Positions 56,541 through 64,000 of a stretch of DNA of 64,000 nucleotides are shown piece after piece. The first letter of the stretch is position 1. The number at the start of each line of letters is the position of its first letter. The DNA is from Candidatus Kapaibacterium sp. Lineage in GTDB: Bacteria; Bacteroidota; Ignavibacteria; Kapaibacteriales; UBA4661. The notes under the pieces are model-generated. The model was not told the origin of the DNA. It worked only from the letters and a program-made list of their open reading frames with translations, and ran no database searches. Made by a program: the position numbers and the translations under genes. The DNA is taken from the NCBI GenBank assembly GCA_004292595.1, contig RDXM01000083.1, positions 1 through 64,000 on the forward strand, in the 5' to 3' direction.

Positions 56541-57203
56541 TCACGAAAGCAGGAAGGAAAGACAATGCAGAAGAACCAAAAGTGATGAGCCTTGCAGATA
56601 CTCCTGCAACGAATGAATGGCACGGTGCAGAGTGATATAGACCGTTTCCACCTTTACCTCCATCGCTGCTGCAATTTCCCCCGAAGAGAGTTCTTCAAAA
56701 TAGTGGAGATACAATACTTCGCGCTGACGCTTGGGAAGCTGATTAATACTGGCGAGGAGCTTGTTTCGTTGTTCGGCGGTAGATTCTTTTTGGGAGAATA
56801 TTTCTTCTACGGAGGGGCTGAGTTCAAAAAGGAATCCAGCAGCTATGCGTGGGTCGTTGTAGATGGCATCGCTATCGGCATTCAAGAGGTATTCATCGGC
56901 AACGTATTTGCGCTCTTGCTTGATATTGCGGGCAAGTGTTCGGCGAAACGACGTAAAAATATACGCACGAAAGGAGCGAATTTCACCGATGGATTGTTGG
57001 TGTTCGTAAAGATAGACAAAGAGGTTCTGCACTGCGTCTTGGACGGCTTCTCTCTGCGGCGTGAGGTGATAGCCATAGCGATATAACTGCTGAAAATAGC
57101 GGTCATACAAGGCGCGGAAAGCATTCCCGTTACCATCTCGCACACATTCTGACCATAAATCCTCATCTGATACCGATGATTCCTGTGAATGACGCCCTAT
57201 CAT
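56541..57203 (-). CDS. ECF RNA polymerase sigma factor (FecI-like)
   Basis: 220 residues. Region 2 (FRALYDRYFQQLYRYGYHLT, AVQDAVQNLFVYLYEH, FRAYIFTSFRRTLARNI) and region 4 (LPKRQREVLYLHYFEELSSG, EIAAAMEVKVETVYITLHRA) are clear. AAGGA precedes ATG 57203. First gene of the cluster sigma, FecR, TonB receptor, DUF4249, all on the minus strand. It probably transcribes the receptor genes when FecR is triggered. Confidence 0.95.
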   Translation of the reverse strand: MIGRHSQESSVSDEDLWSECVRDGNGNAFRALYDRYFQQLYRYGYHLTPQREAVQDAVQNLFVYLYEHQQSIGEIRSFRAYIFTSFRRTLARNIKQERKYVADEYLLNADSDAIYNDPRIAAGFLFELSPSVEEIFSQKESTAEQRNKLLASINQLPKRQREVLYLHYFEELSSGEIAAAMEVKVETVYITLHRAIHSLQEYLQGSSLLVLLHCLSFLLS

Positions 57204-57541
57204 GCTCTATCCTTGCTACAAAAGTTATCAATAACGCTCAAAAACGAAACGTTGAAATGAGAAATCAAAATTGCTACTTTTTTCATGATTCCCTTTACAT
57301 TTTTATTCAATTGATGTTCTTGATTCCCCACTCAGCGATTGCCGAATAATTCCCCTAAGAGTTGATGTTTGCTCTGTTTCCATAGTATTTTTGATAGGAG
57401 CAGTTACATTTTTTTTACGATTACGATTGTGTTAATTTTGCTGGCTATGCCGTCGCTCATTTCGCCCTTTGCCCAGCGACCTTGGATGCGGCTTGATTTC
57501 TACCATCGCACTCAATATTTTCTTACCATTCCCCTTTTTCT
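57204..57541. other. Gene-free divergent spacer
   Basis: The 338 bp between the sigma gene and the DUF3817 gene are AT-rich and must hold the promoters of both. I see no gene, repeat or clear operator. Confidence 0.6.
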
Positions 57542-57865
57542 ATGAATGATTTTTCTCCAAAAACCCAACTCGGACGGCTTCGCATCGTGAGTTATGCCGA
57601 AGGCGCGTCATTTCTCATTCTCTTGTGTATTGCTATGCCGCTCAAATATCTTGCAGGGATGCCAGGAATGGTGCGGGTTGTCGGCATGGCGCACGGGCTT
57701 TTGTTTGTGCTGTATATTATGCAAGTAATTCTAGCAAAAATTGAATATGATTGGAGCATGAAAACAATGATACTCGGCATCATTGCTTCTGTTCTGCCCT
57801 TTGGTCCGTTTTGGGCAGATGCAAAATTATTTCAGAATACTAACGCTTCAGAAAACGAAAAGTGA
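57542..57865 (+). CDS. DUF3817 family membrane protein
   Basis: 107 residues with three membrane helices. RIVSYAEGASFLILL, MPLKYLAGMP, MAHGLLFVLYI and LGIIASVLPFGPFW are the family landmarks. Function not established. Stands alone and converges on the outer-membrane protein gene with three bases between the stops. Confidence 0.9.
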   Translation: MNDFSPKTQLGRLRIVSYAEGASFLILLCIAMPLKYLAGMPGMVRVVGMAHGLLFVLYIMQVILAKIEYDWSMKTMILGIIASVLPFGPFWADAKLFQNTNASENEK

Positions 57866-57868
57866 GTG

Positions 57869-58543
57869 TTATCGCTTCTCCCCAAACACAAGCGAAAAAT
57901 TTAATGAAACAAAGCTCCGAAGCGTCTCCTGCTCGGTGCGCCCCACAATATTCACAAGATGATACCGCGCAGAAATATCTACCCCAAACGTCCAAAACAT
58001 TACATCCACACCAACGCCAACGCTTGCCCCGCCACGCCCAAACCATGCGCCGTCTGACTGCAAGCCCGTCGAGGTTGCCTGCAAAGAGCGTGGTGTGAAA
58101 ATGTGATACGCTGCATCGGCAGCCACGTAGCCGTGAATAAACCACAGGTTCAGCACACGATATTCTATGCCCGTTCCAACGGGAATCATGGTTTGCGAAA
58201 CGGTTGCCCATTGCAAGCCAGAAGTATTCATGCGGTCTGGCTCGGTGATGAGCGTGTTGGAATTGGAAAAATGATGCACACCAGAAAAGAACGTCCATGC
58301 CAAATTGTTGTCGAGATTTGCAGAATAGCGAAGAATGCCGTTCCATCCGATTTCCTGCGCTTGCGATGTCAGGTGCAACAAACTACCTTGCAAAGTAGTG
58401 AATTTATCAGGGTTTGCGACGTTGGTTAAGCGTTCAATGGGAAAGGAATTTCCTCCGCCAATACGCCAGTTTCCTTGCGCGGAAAGGGCATTTGGCAAAA
58501 GAAATGCGACTGCGACAATGAAAGCAGAAAGGAGGTAACGCAT
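57869..58543 (-). CDS. Outer-membrane beta-barrel protein, hypothetical
   Basis: 224 residues from ATG 58543, with AAAGGTG upstream. Signal peptide (1-22, ending ALSAQ). Aromatic-rich alternating strands throughout (WNGILRYSANLDNNLAWTFF, VGTGIEYRVLNLWFIHGYVA) and a terminal Phe-containing strand (FVSLNFSLVFGEKR) suggest a small barrel of eight or ten strands. No family recognised. One hundred bases downstream of an ECF sigma gene in the same direction, so it may be co-transcribed with it or be its target. Confidence 0.75.
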   Translation of the reverse strand: MRYLLSAFIVAVAFLLPNALSAQGNWRIGGGNSFPIERLTNVANPDKFTTLQGSLLHLTSQAQEIGWNGILRYSANLDNNLAWTFFSGVHHFSNSNTLITEPDRMNTSGLQWATVSQTMIPVGTGIEYRVLNLWFIHGYVAADAAYHIFTPRSLQATSTGLQSDGAWFGRGGASVGVGVDVMFWTFGVDISARYHLVNIVGRTEQETLRSFVSLNFSLVFGEKR

Positions 58544-58642
58544 AGAATCACCTTTATTGAGGGAAAATTTTCGGAAAAAGACTCTCTTCAAGAAAAAGTC
58601 TGTACACAGGATTTGGTTACAATGTTTGCAGAAATAAAAATC

Positions 58643-59266
58643 TTATTCGTAAAAATTCACCACTTCGCCCTTGAGCTTTTTGTACAGCATAGCACGGGCG
58701 CGGAAAAGGTGCGCTTTTACGGTTCCTAAGGGAATTTCCAGCTTGTCGGCAATTTCCTGATAATCCAAATCTTCCTCGTGGCGCATATGGATTACTTGGC
58801 GATATTTTTCGGGTAATTCTTCGATTGCCTCACGGATAAGCGCGGCGCGTTCGCGGCTGTGCAGTTCCATGTCGGGCGTGGCGGAATCGTCGTAAATTTC
58901 GTATTCTACCGCGCCGTCTTTGGTTTCAAGCGGTTGGTCGATGGAAAAGGTTTTGAGGCGTTTTTTGCGGAGGAAATCAATGCAGTGATTGGACGCAATT
59001 TTGTAGAGCCAGGTTGAAAACGCATATTCATTATTGAAATTGCCAATCGCCTGAAATGCTTTGATAAACGTTTCTTGGACTAAATCCTCAATATCGTTCG
59101 GATGACTGTGCATCATGCGCCGAATGAGGCTCGTGATTGCCGTACGGTATTTTTTCTCCAGTGTTCGGAAGGCAGATTGTTCGCCCGCCGCCGCGCGCCT
59201 GATGAGTTCAGCATCGTTTTCCCGCGATTGGTGCTGTCGTTCTTCTTTGGTAAGTGTGGAAGCCAT
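58643..59266 (-). CDS. ECF RNA polymerase sigma factor (SigE/RpoE-like)
   Basis: 207 residues. Region 2: AAAGEQSAFRTLEKKYR, DIEDLVQETFIKAFQAIGNF, FSTWLYKIASNHCIDFLRKK. Region 4: ALIREAIEELPEKYRQVIHM, YQEIADKLEIPLGTVKAHLF. No anti-sigma gene is adjacent, unlike the cluster at 50-57 kb; control must lie elsewhere or be transcriptional. Start ATG 59266. Confidence 0.94.
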   Translation of the reverse strand: MASTLTKEERQHQSRENDAELIRRAAAGEQSAFRTLEKKYRTAITSLIRRMMHSHPNDIEDLVQETFIKAFQAIGNFNNEYAFSTWLYKIASNHCIDFLRKKRLKTFSIDQPLETKDGAVEYEIYDDSATPDMELHSRERAALIREAIEELPEKYRQVIHMRHEEDLDYQEIADKLEIPLGTVKAHLFRARAMLYKKLKGEVVNFYE

Positions 59267-59467
59267 TGGTGCTGTGATTGAGGTGCGTGAGGGCTAAAGG
59301 AGCTTGAACAAATAAAGGCACAATTTATGAAACTGAGAGCAAGAGTGCAAGCCTTGTTTCGCAAATGTTATCGCTTCGTAACAAACCATTTCTTTCGCGT
59401 TGAACTCTTCTCCAAAAATCGTTATATTATTGCAGAGATATTTTTGTTCATCAAATGCTCTCCAAAC

Positions 59468-59809
59468 ATGGACACCAAAATTATCAATCAATGGATAGAA
59501 GGTTGCAGTGATATTGCGCTCAAAAAGCTGATGAATAATGAGCCGCTCACCTTCGAGGATAACATCATTTTCGCGCTTATTGGTCAGCGTGAGGAAATAC
59601 GCCGCATTGAGCAAAAAATTGAAGATGTGAAGGATGAAATGACGGATATTAAACTTGAAATACGTGATATGCGTGCCGACATCAAGGAATTTCGCCGTAC
59701 AAACGATGATTTGCGCAAAGAACTTATTACCCAAACACGCTGGATTATCACGGCGATTGTGGCAGTGCCTGTCTTGCTGAAACTCATAGATGCTCTTCTT
59801 GGGAAATGA
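59468..59809 (+). CDS. Coiled-coil protein with C-terminal membrane anchor
   Basis: 113 residues from ATG 59468. A short helical head (KIINQWIEGCSDIALKKLMN), then heptads (EIRRIEQKIEDVKDEMTDIK, IRDMRADIKEF) and a C-terminal hydrophobic helix (WIITAIVAVPVLLKLI). Function unknown. The last 26 bases overlap the 3' end of the convergent GH1 gene. Confidence 0.75.
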   Translation: MDTKIINQWIEGCSDIALKKLMNNEPLTFEDNIIFALIGQREEIRRIEQKIEDVKDEMTDIKLEIRDMRADIKEFRRTNDDLRKELITQTRWIITAIVAVPVLLKLIDALLGK

Positions 59810-61130
59810 TTTCTTTTTGCTCGCCCGTTTTCTCCTCCACCTCAAATCCCCGCTCCTCAATAATCTTCGCATACATCCACGCAGAATCCCGAATTGTGCG
59901 CTTGCAATCATCCTCGTAATCAACGGCAATTAAGCCGAAACGTGGCTCAAAACCGTAGCTCCACTCGAAGTTATCCAGATTCGACCAATAAAAATACCCC
60001 CGCACATCCATTCCCTTCTGCAATGCCTTGTGAACCTGCTTCAAATGCTTGCGGATGTAGGTTTTGCGCCATTCGTCGTCGTCCGTTGCAATGCCGTTTT
60101 CTGTGATGTAGAGCGGCAAACCGAACTTTTTATGCAATCGCTTCAAACACTTGTACAACCCCTTCGCATACACCGCCCAACCTGATTGCGTCAAGCGTTC
60201 CAGCCCTGTGCGGCGGAATACGCCGTGATGTTCGTCCAGCGAATTGAGTGCTGTTGCAAGTGCGTGGCGTGGCGAAGCGAACATCCGCACGTAGTAATTC
60301 AAGCCGATAAAATCGTTGGAATCTTTGATAAAATCATGCTTCTCGAAGAATCCGACGGGAGCGTGTATTTTCCCCGTTTGCAGAGCTTCGAGCAAAATTC
60401 CGCTAAACATCCAATCAGCACAACGAGCGGAGAGTTTATCAACCCAATTTCCCTTGCGAAGCGGCGCAAAAACTGGTAAATGCACGACAATTCCCACTTG
60501 CGCCTCTGGCTGTGCGGCTTTCAGGATGTGATACGCTTTCGCATGAGCCTTAATGAGGTGATTCAGCACTTTCAACGCCAAGCCGATATTTTTCACGCCT
60601 GGCGGATATTCCCCAATAATGTACGCAAACGACGCATAGATATTGGGTTCGTTGATGGTACACCAGTAGCGCACTTTCGCTCCGTACTCCTCCGCGAGAA
60701 AGCGCACAAATGCTTCGTAGTGGCAGATGTTTTCTGCTTTTTCAAATCCGCCCATTTCCGCAAACCATTGTGGAATGGTAAAATGGAATGTTGTTACAAA
60801 TGGCTCTATTCCTTGTTCCAGCAAAGCATCAAGAACGTTGTGGTAATGTTCAACGGCTTCGGGATTGAGTTTGTCGGGAGATTCAGGAAAAAAGCGGCTC
60901 CATTCCAGCGAGATTCTATGCGCTTCGTGGCGGAGTTCTTTCAAGATTTGGAAATCTTCCTGAAAGCGATTATAGTGGTCGGCGGCGCGTCCTGACTTCT
61001 CTCCGCGCTTGATTTTGCCTTCTGTTTGCTCAAAATGCCACCATTGGTTGTGAACATTCTCTCCTTCCACTTGGTGCGCGGACGAAGAAGAACCAAAAAG
61101 AAAATGGTCGGGAAAGCGGAGAAAGGGCAT
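59784..61130 (-). CDS. Glycoside hydrolase family 1 beta-glycosidase
   Basis: 448 residues, the usual GH1 length. TIM-barrel landmarks: FPDHFLFGSSSSAHQVEG, RISLEWSRFFPE, the acid/base Glu in TINEPNIYASFAYI, the nucleophile Glu in LYITENGIA, and SNLDNFEWSYGFEPRFG at the end. The usual HWDLPQW is HFTIPQW. No signal peptide, so it works in the cytosol on imported disaccharides or glycosides, a natural partner for the SusCD systems. Start ATG 61130. Confidence 0.95.
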   Translation of the reverse strand: MPFLRFPDHFLFGSSSSAHQVEGENVHNQWWHFEQTEGKIKRGEKSGRAADHYNRFQEDFQILKELRHEAHRISLEWSRFFPESPDKLNPEAVEHYHNVLDALLEQGIEPFVTTFHFTIPQWFAEMGGFEKAENICHYEAFVRFLAEEYGAKVRYWCTINEPNIYASFAYIIGEYPPGVKNIGLALKVLNHLIKAHAKAYHILKAAQPEAQVGIVVHLPVFAPLRKGNWVDKLSARCADWMFSGILLEALQTGKIHAPVGFFEKHDFIKDSNDFIGLNYYVRMFASPRHALATALNSLDEHHGVFRRTGLERLTQSGWAVYAKGLYKCLKRLHKKFGLPLYITENGIATDDDEWRKTYIRKHLKQVHKALQKGMDVRGYFYWSNLDNFEWSYGFEPRFGLIAVDYEDDCKRTIRDSAWMYAKIIEERGFEVEEKTGEQKEIISQEEHL

Positions 61131-61224
61131 AGAGAAATGCGCAAAAGGCTGATAAAAACGACGTTAAAGCCCAAAGTTAGTAAATTCTACGAATATTTTG
61201 TGAAAAATCAATACCGAGCGATTA

Positions 61225-61254
61225 TTAAAAATACTTAAAAATACTTAAAAATAC
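61225..61254. repeat. 10-bp tandem repeat, three copies
   Basis: TTAAAAATAC three times in a row in the 258-bp spacer between the GH1 gene and the TPR-chemoreceptor gene, about 100 bases upstream of the GH1 start. Could be a promoter-region slippage tract. Nearby AACACAAGATT occurs twice (about 61268 and 61335). Confidence 0.8.
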
Positions 61255-61388
61255 TTTAAAGTGCCTCAACACAAGATTGCATCAGCGTTTGAGGGGTGTT
61301 TTTCGCAATTCGCGCTTTACGAGTGCTTCGCCTGAACACAAGATTATACCGTGCTTACAGCCATTTTTGCTTTCAAGGTGGGTAAACA

Positions 61389-63839
61389 TTACAAATGGAA
61401 ACGCGCAACGTTTGCTTCCAATTCCTGCGTGAGCGTGTGCAACTGCTCCGCCAGCCCAGCAATGGAGCGGATAGAAGCAGCAGAACTCTCGTTGCTTTGG
61501 AGAATATCGTTGATGGCTTCGGAGGCTTGTTTGCCGTTGTGAAGCTGCGTGGTGCTTGCCTCCACGATTTGCCGAAGCGCACTCGCGTTCGTGTCTGCAC
61601 CGCTAATGATTTGCTGCAAAACGCTCATTGTCGAGTCCGCAAGCGCGATACCTTCTTCCGCCTCTGCCGTACCAGATTTCATCGCCCGTTCAACCGCATC
61701 GGTTTCGCGGAGAATACTTTGAACGATTTTCGCAATACTTTTTGTGGTTTCGGCACTGCGCTCGGCGAGTTTGCGCACTTCATCGGCAACAACCGCAAAG
61801 CCGCGTCCTTGCTCACCTGCGCGGGCGGCTTCGATGGACGCATTCAAGGCAAGCAGATTTGTTTGGTCAGCAATTTCCTGAATTTCCTTCACAAAGTCGC
61901 TTATTTCCTCGCTCGACACGGCAAGTTTCTGCACCATTCCCGCACTGGAGCGAATCACCTCCGCGATACTCCGCATTTTTTGAATTGCTTGCTGAATCGT
62001 TTCGCCACCTTCCAACGCACGGGTTTTGTTGTGCAGAGCGGTATCGCTTGTTTGGCGCACGTGGTCTGCGTTTTGTTCAAGAGAGGTGGAAGTTTCTTTG
62101 ATGACGTTTGTTGCTTTGTGTGCAATGGAGTTTTGATTTTTGGCAGTGTGCAATAACGACATTGATTCACTCGCAATTTGCTCTGCTGCATCAGCAACCG
62201 AGCCAGTTGCGTGGCTTAATTGCCCAATGATGGTGCGCATTGTTTCAATCGTTTCCTTCAAGCCCGCTCGGAGGCGAATCACTTCTTTCGTTTCGGCTTC
62301 GTGCGACGCGAGATGTGCCGTATCCGCAGAATGTGCGGGGAGTGTAAGTTCGCTGTGTTGGCGCAAGTCTCCTTCTCCCATTTTGTCCATGACTTGCAAA
62401 ATTATTTCTACGTTGTGCGAAAGATGTTCGCGGGCAAGCTCGGAACGGCGGCGCATTTCGTCGAGTTGCGCGTTTCGCTCGGCAGCTTCGTGGTTTTGCG
62501 CTTGAATTTGTGCGGTTTGCTCGGCAAGGCGGGCTTGTTGCTCGGTCATTTCCTTGTTTTGCTGTGCTAATTGGTCGTTGCGTTTACGATTTTGACGATT
62601 CGAGCGCAAGAGCACAAAGCTAATCAGCGCAACAGCTGTCAGCCCGCCAATAAGCGAATTTCGCACCAATGCTTGCGTGGATTCGGCTTGCACACGAGCC
62701 TGCTCTCTCCTTTGCGCATCAATACGATTCTGCGTAGCAGCAAATTTTACTGCCGATTCCGCAGAATAGATGCTATCGCGCAAGGCAGCAAATTTCTTAT
62801 GCACCTCCAGAGCTTTGGGTACATCCGCTTCTGCTTCGGCAAGAAGAGACAAGGATTCCAAGCATTCTACTTCATCGCGCTTGGACTTAATGACCTGCGC
62901 AGATTCGAGAGCTTTTGCTAGATACGAATGTGCGACATCGAATTGTTGCTTTTGCGTGTAGGCTCGCCCAAGGCAATTATAGGTGTTCACAAGGCGAAAG
63001 CGAGCATTGATGGCTTCATGGATAGCAAGAGCTTGAAGAGCGTAGGCAATCGCGCTATCTTGCTGCCCTGTGCGTTGGAAAATATTTGCCATAGCATCCA
63101 GAGCACGAGACAACATTGCTCGCTCGTTTTTTGCCGATTGGGCGCGGAAAAGAGCGCGTTGGTAGAGGTCTTTTGCTTTTGCGGTGTCCGATTGGGCTTT
63201 GGCAATATCGCCCAGAACAAGCAAACCATCAAGCACCGCAGTCGTATTTCCTGATTCCTCCGCAACGGCGATAGTGCGATTCATATACTCTGCCGCTTTC
63301 GCATAGTTGCGCTGCTCTTGATAGACAATGCCGATATTTCCGAGCGTTGTCGCCATAAGGCGTTTATTATTTGTGGATTCGCTAATTTCTAAACTTTGCG
63401 AAAACATCTCCAATGCGGGCGCGTAGTCGCCCAAACGCCGATAGAGCAAGCCAGAATTATTAAGCGCACGTCCAATACCAACCTTATCATCAGCCTTGCG
63501 AGCAATTTCTAGTGATTGTTTCAGAAATTCCAGTGCTGTTGGGAAATCGCTCATAAAACTATGATACGTCGCAATATTGCTCAGTGCGCGTGCCAGACCC
63601 CGCATAAAACCAAGTTTCTCTGCTAAAGCTCTCGCCTCTTGAGCGTATTTCAAGGTATTCGCGCTATTTTTCTGCAACGATGCAAAGGCAAGTTCGTTCA
63701 AGGCATTCACGCGGCTGGTATCTTCTTGTGTTCTGGTATTCACGATATTTTGCAAACTATCCACCGAAAGTGCTTGCGCCATGACCGAGAACGGCAGAAA
63801 CACGAGGATTGCAAGAAAAGGAAGTACTATGTTTTTCAT
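61389..63839 (-). CDS. Chemoreceptor with secreted TPR sensor domain
   Basis: 816 residues from ATG 63839. Signal-type N-terminus ([20 protein letters not shown]), then about eight tetratricopeptide repeats outside the membrane (for example [40 protein letters not shown]), one membrane helix (about 403-420, [17 protein letters not shown]), a long Gln/Glu coiled coil, and a full MCP signalling domain with the tip [20 protein letters not shown] and [12 protein letters not shown]. In Bacteroidota this periplasmic-TPR layout is common for histidine kinases and LuxR or cyclase proteins; its joining to an MCP tip is uncommon to my knowledge. Ligand unknown; a protein or peptide partner is likely. 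Confidence 0.92.
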   Translation of the reverse strand: MKNIVLPFLAILVFLPFSVMAQALSVDSLQNIVNTRTQEDTSRVNALNELAFASLQKNSANTLKYAQEARALAEKLGFMRGLARALSNIATYHSFMSDFPTALEFLKQSLEIARKADDKVGIGRALNNSGLLYRRLGDYAPALEMFSQSLEISESTNNKRLMATTLGNIGIVYQEQRNYAKAAEYMNRTIAVAEESGNTTAVLDGLLVLGDIAKAQSDTAKAKDLYQRALFRAQSAKNERAMLSRALDAMANIFQRTGQQDSAIAYALQALAIHEAINARFRLVNTYNCLGRAYTQKQQFDVAHSYLAKALESAQVIKSKRDEVECLESLSLLAEAEADVPKALEVHKKFAALRDSIYSAESAVKFAATQNRIDAQRREQARVQAESTQALVRNSLIGGLTAVALISFVLLRSNRQNRKRNDQLAQQNKEMTEQQARLAEQTAQIQAQNHEAAERNAQLDEMRRRSELAREHLSHNVEIILQVMDKMGEGDLRQHSELTLPAHSADTAHLASHEAETKEVIRLRAGLKETIETMRTIIGQLSHATGSVADAAEQIASESMSLLHTAKNQNSIAHKATNVIKETSTSLEQNADHVRQTSDTALHNKTRALEGGETIQQAIQKMRSIAEVIRSSAGMVQKLAVSSEEISDFVKEIQEIADQTNLLALNASIEAARAGEQGRGFAVVADEVRKLAERSAETTKSIAKIVQSILRETDAVERAMKSGTAEAEEGIALADSTMSVLQQIISGADTNASALRQIVEASTTQLHNGKQASEAINDILQSNESSAASIRSIAGLAEQLHTLTQELEANVARFHL

Positions 63840-64000
63840 AACAAACAGAAAATGAGAAAAAAGACAAGGACAATGCAATGTGGTATGTAGTGAGGTTTGA
63901 AGCGGTATTCAACGAATAACGACGAACAACAATGTACAAAATTTCCTCGTTTGCAGATACAAAAAAATGGCTTCATAGCGCACGTTCAAGAGGTTTTCCC

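Noticed and set aside
61268-61310. Terminator for the TPR-chemoreceptor gene
   Set aside because: The CCTCAA/TTGAGG stem is short with a loop of about 18 bases and lacks a T run on the minus strand, where it would be needed.

Overview
The window (about 46% GC by eye) reads as a chromosomal segment of a Gram-negative bacterium of the Bacteroidota/Chlorobiota (FCB) side of the tree. Support: two SusC/SusD pairs, an ECF sigma - FecR (with a DUF4974-like tail) - STN TonB receptor - DUF4249 set, several outer-membrane barrels, and an Mrp ATPase without the CxxC motif, as is common in that group. Clear Shine-Dalgarno sequences before several genes (AGGAGG before the second susC, GAGGAG before the first, AAGGAG before kdpA and the OmpA-type gene) fit core Bacteroidia less well and point to a side lineage. 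The species is not identified. No tRNA, rRNA, phage or CRISPR locus was seen.

Layout. 1-12.3 kb: a 16-bp tandem array, a membrane chemoreceptor (-), mrp (+), a secreted transglutaminase-fold protein without its cysteine (+), a RodZ-like protein (-), a heparinase II/III-type lyase (+), rnhB (-), a pterin pair folE and a PTPS-type gene (-), and a DUF2887/Rpn-like gene (+). 12.3-17.1 kb: a large secreted propeller/barrel protein (-) and a serine-hydrolase lipoprotein (+). 17.2-19.7 kb: a decayed restriction-modification pair, whose methyltransferase holds a 111-bp MITE-like insertion; a 97-bp copy of the same element lies at 4955-5051.

19.8-31.3 kb is a kdp potassium-uptake locus in the order kdpF, kdpA, [orf172 + HEPN-like], kdpB, [DUF998 + SDR], kdpC, kdpD, [GNAT], kdpE. 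Unrelated genes sit at three of its joints, kdpB is broken by a 22-bp tandem duplication, kdpF is out of frame by one base, and a terminator-like hairpin ends five bases before the kdpF start. A HAMP histidine kinase follows.

33.4-48.8 kb: a DUF1294 protein, an Omp85-like barrel, a coiled-coil protein, a DUF4154/YfiR-like protein, an Uma2 remnant, and two susCD nutrient-uptake units on the minus strand, the first with a REP-like hairpin between susC and susD. 48.8-57.2 kb: a lysozyme-like lipoprotein, an OmpA protein with thrombospondin-type-3 calcium repeats (signal peptide and body in different frames), and a complete cell-surface signalling cluster sigma-FecR-TonB-DUF4249 (-). 57.5-64 kb: DUF3817, a second ECF sigma with an outer-membrane protein, a coiled-coil protein, a GH1 beta-glycosidase and an unusual periplasmic-TPR chemoreceptor.

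Themes: polymer or oligosaccharide uptake and cleavage (SusCD, heparinase-like lyase, GH1), envelope signalling (two chemoreceptors, two ECF sigmas, two histidine kinases), potassium homeostasis, and a strikingly high number of frame disruptions (kdpF, kdpB, R and M genes, ompA, Uma2). These are either real gene decay or phase variation, or in part assembly error.
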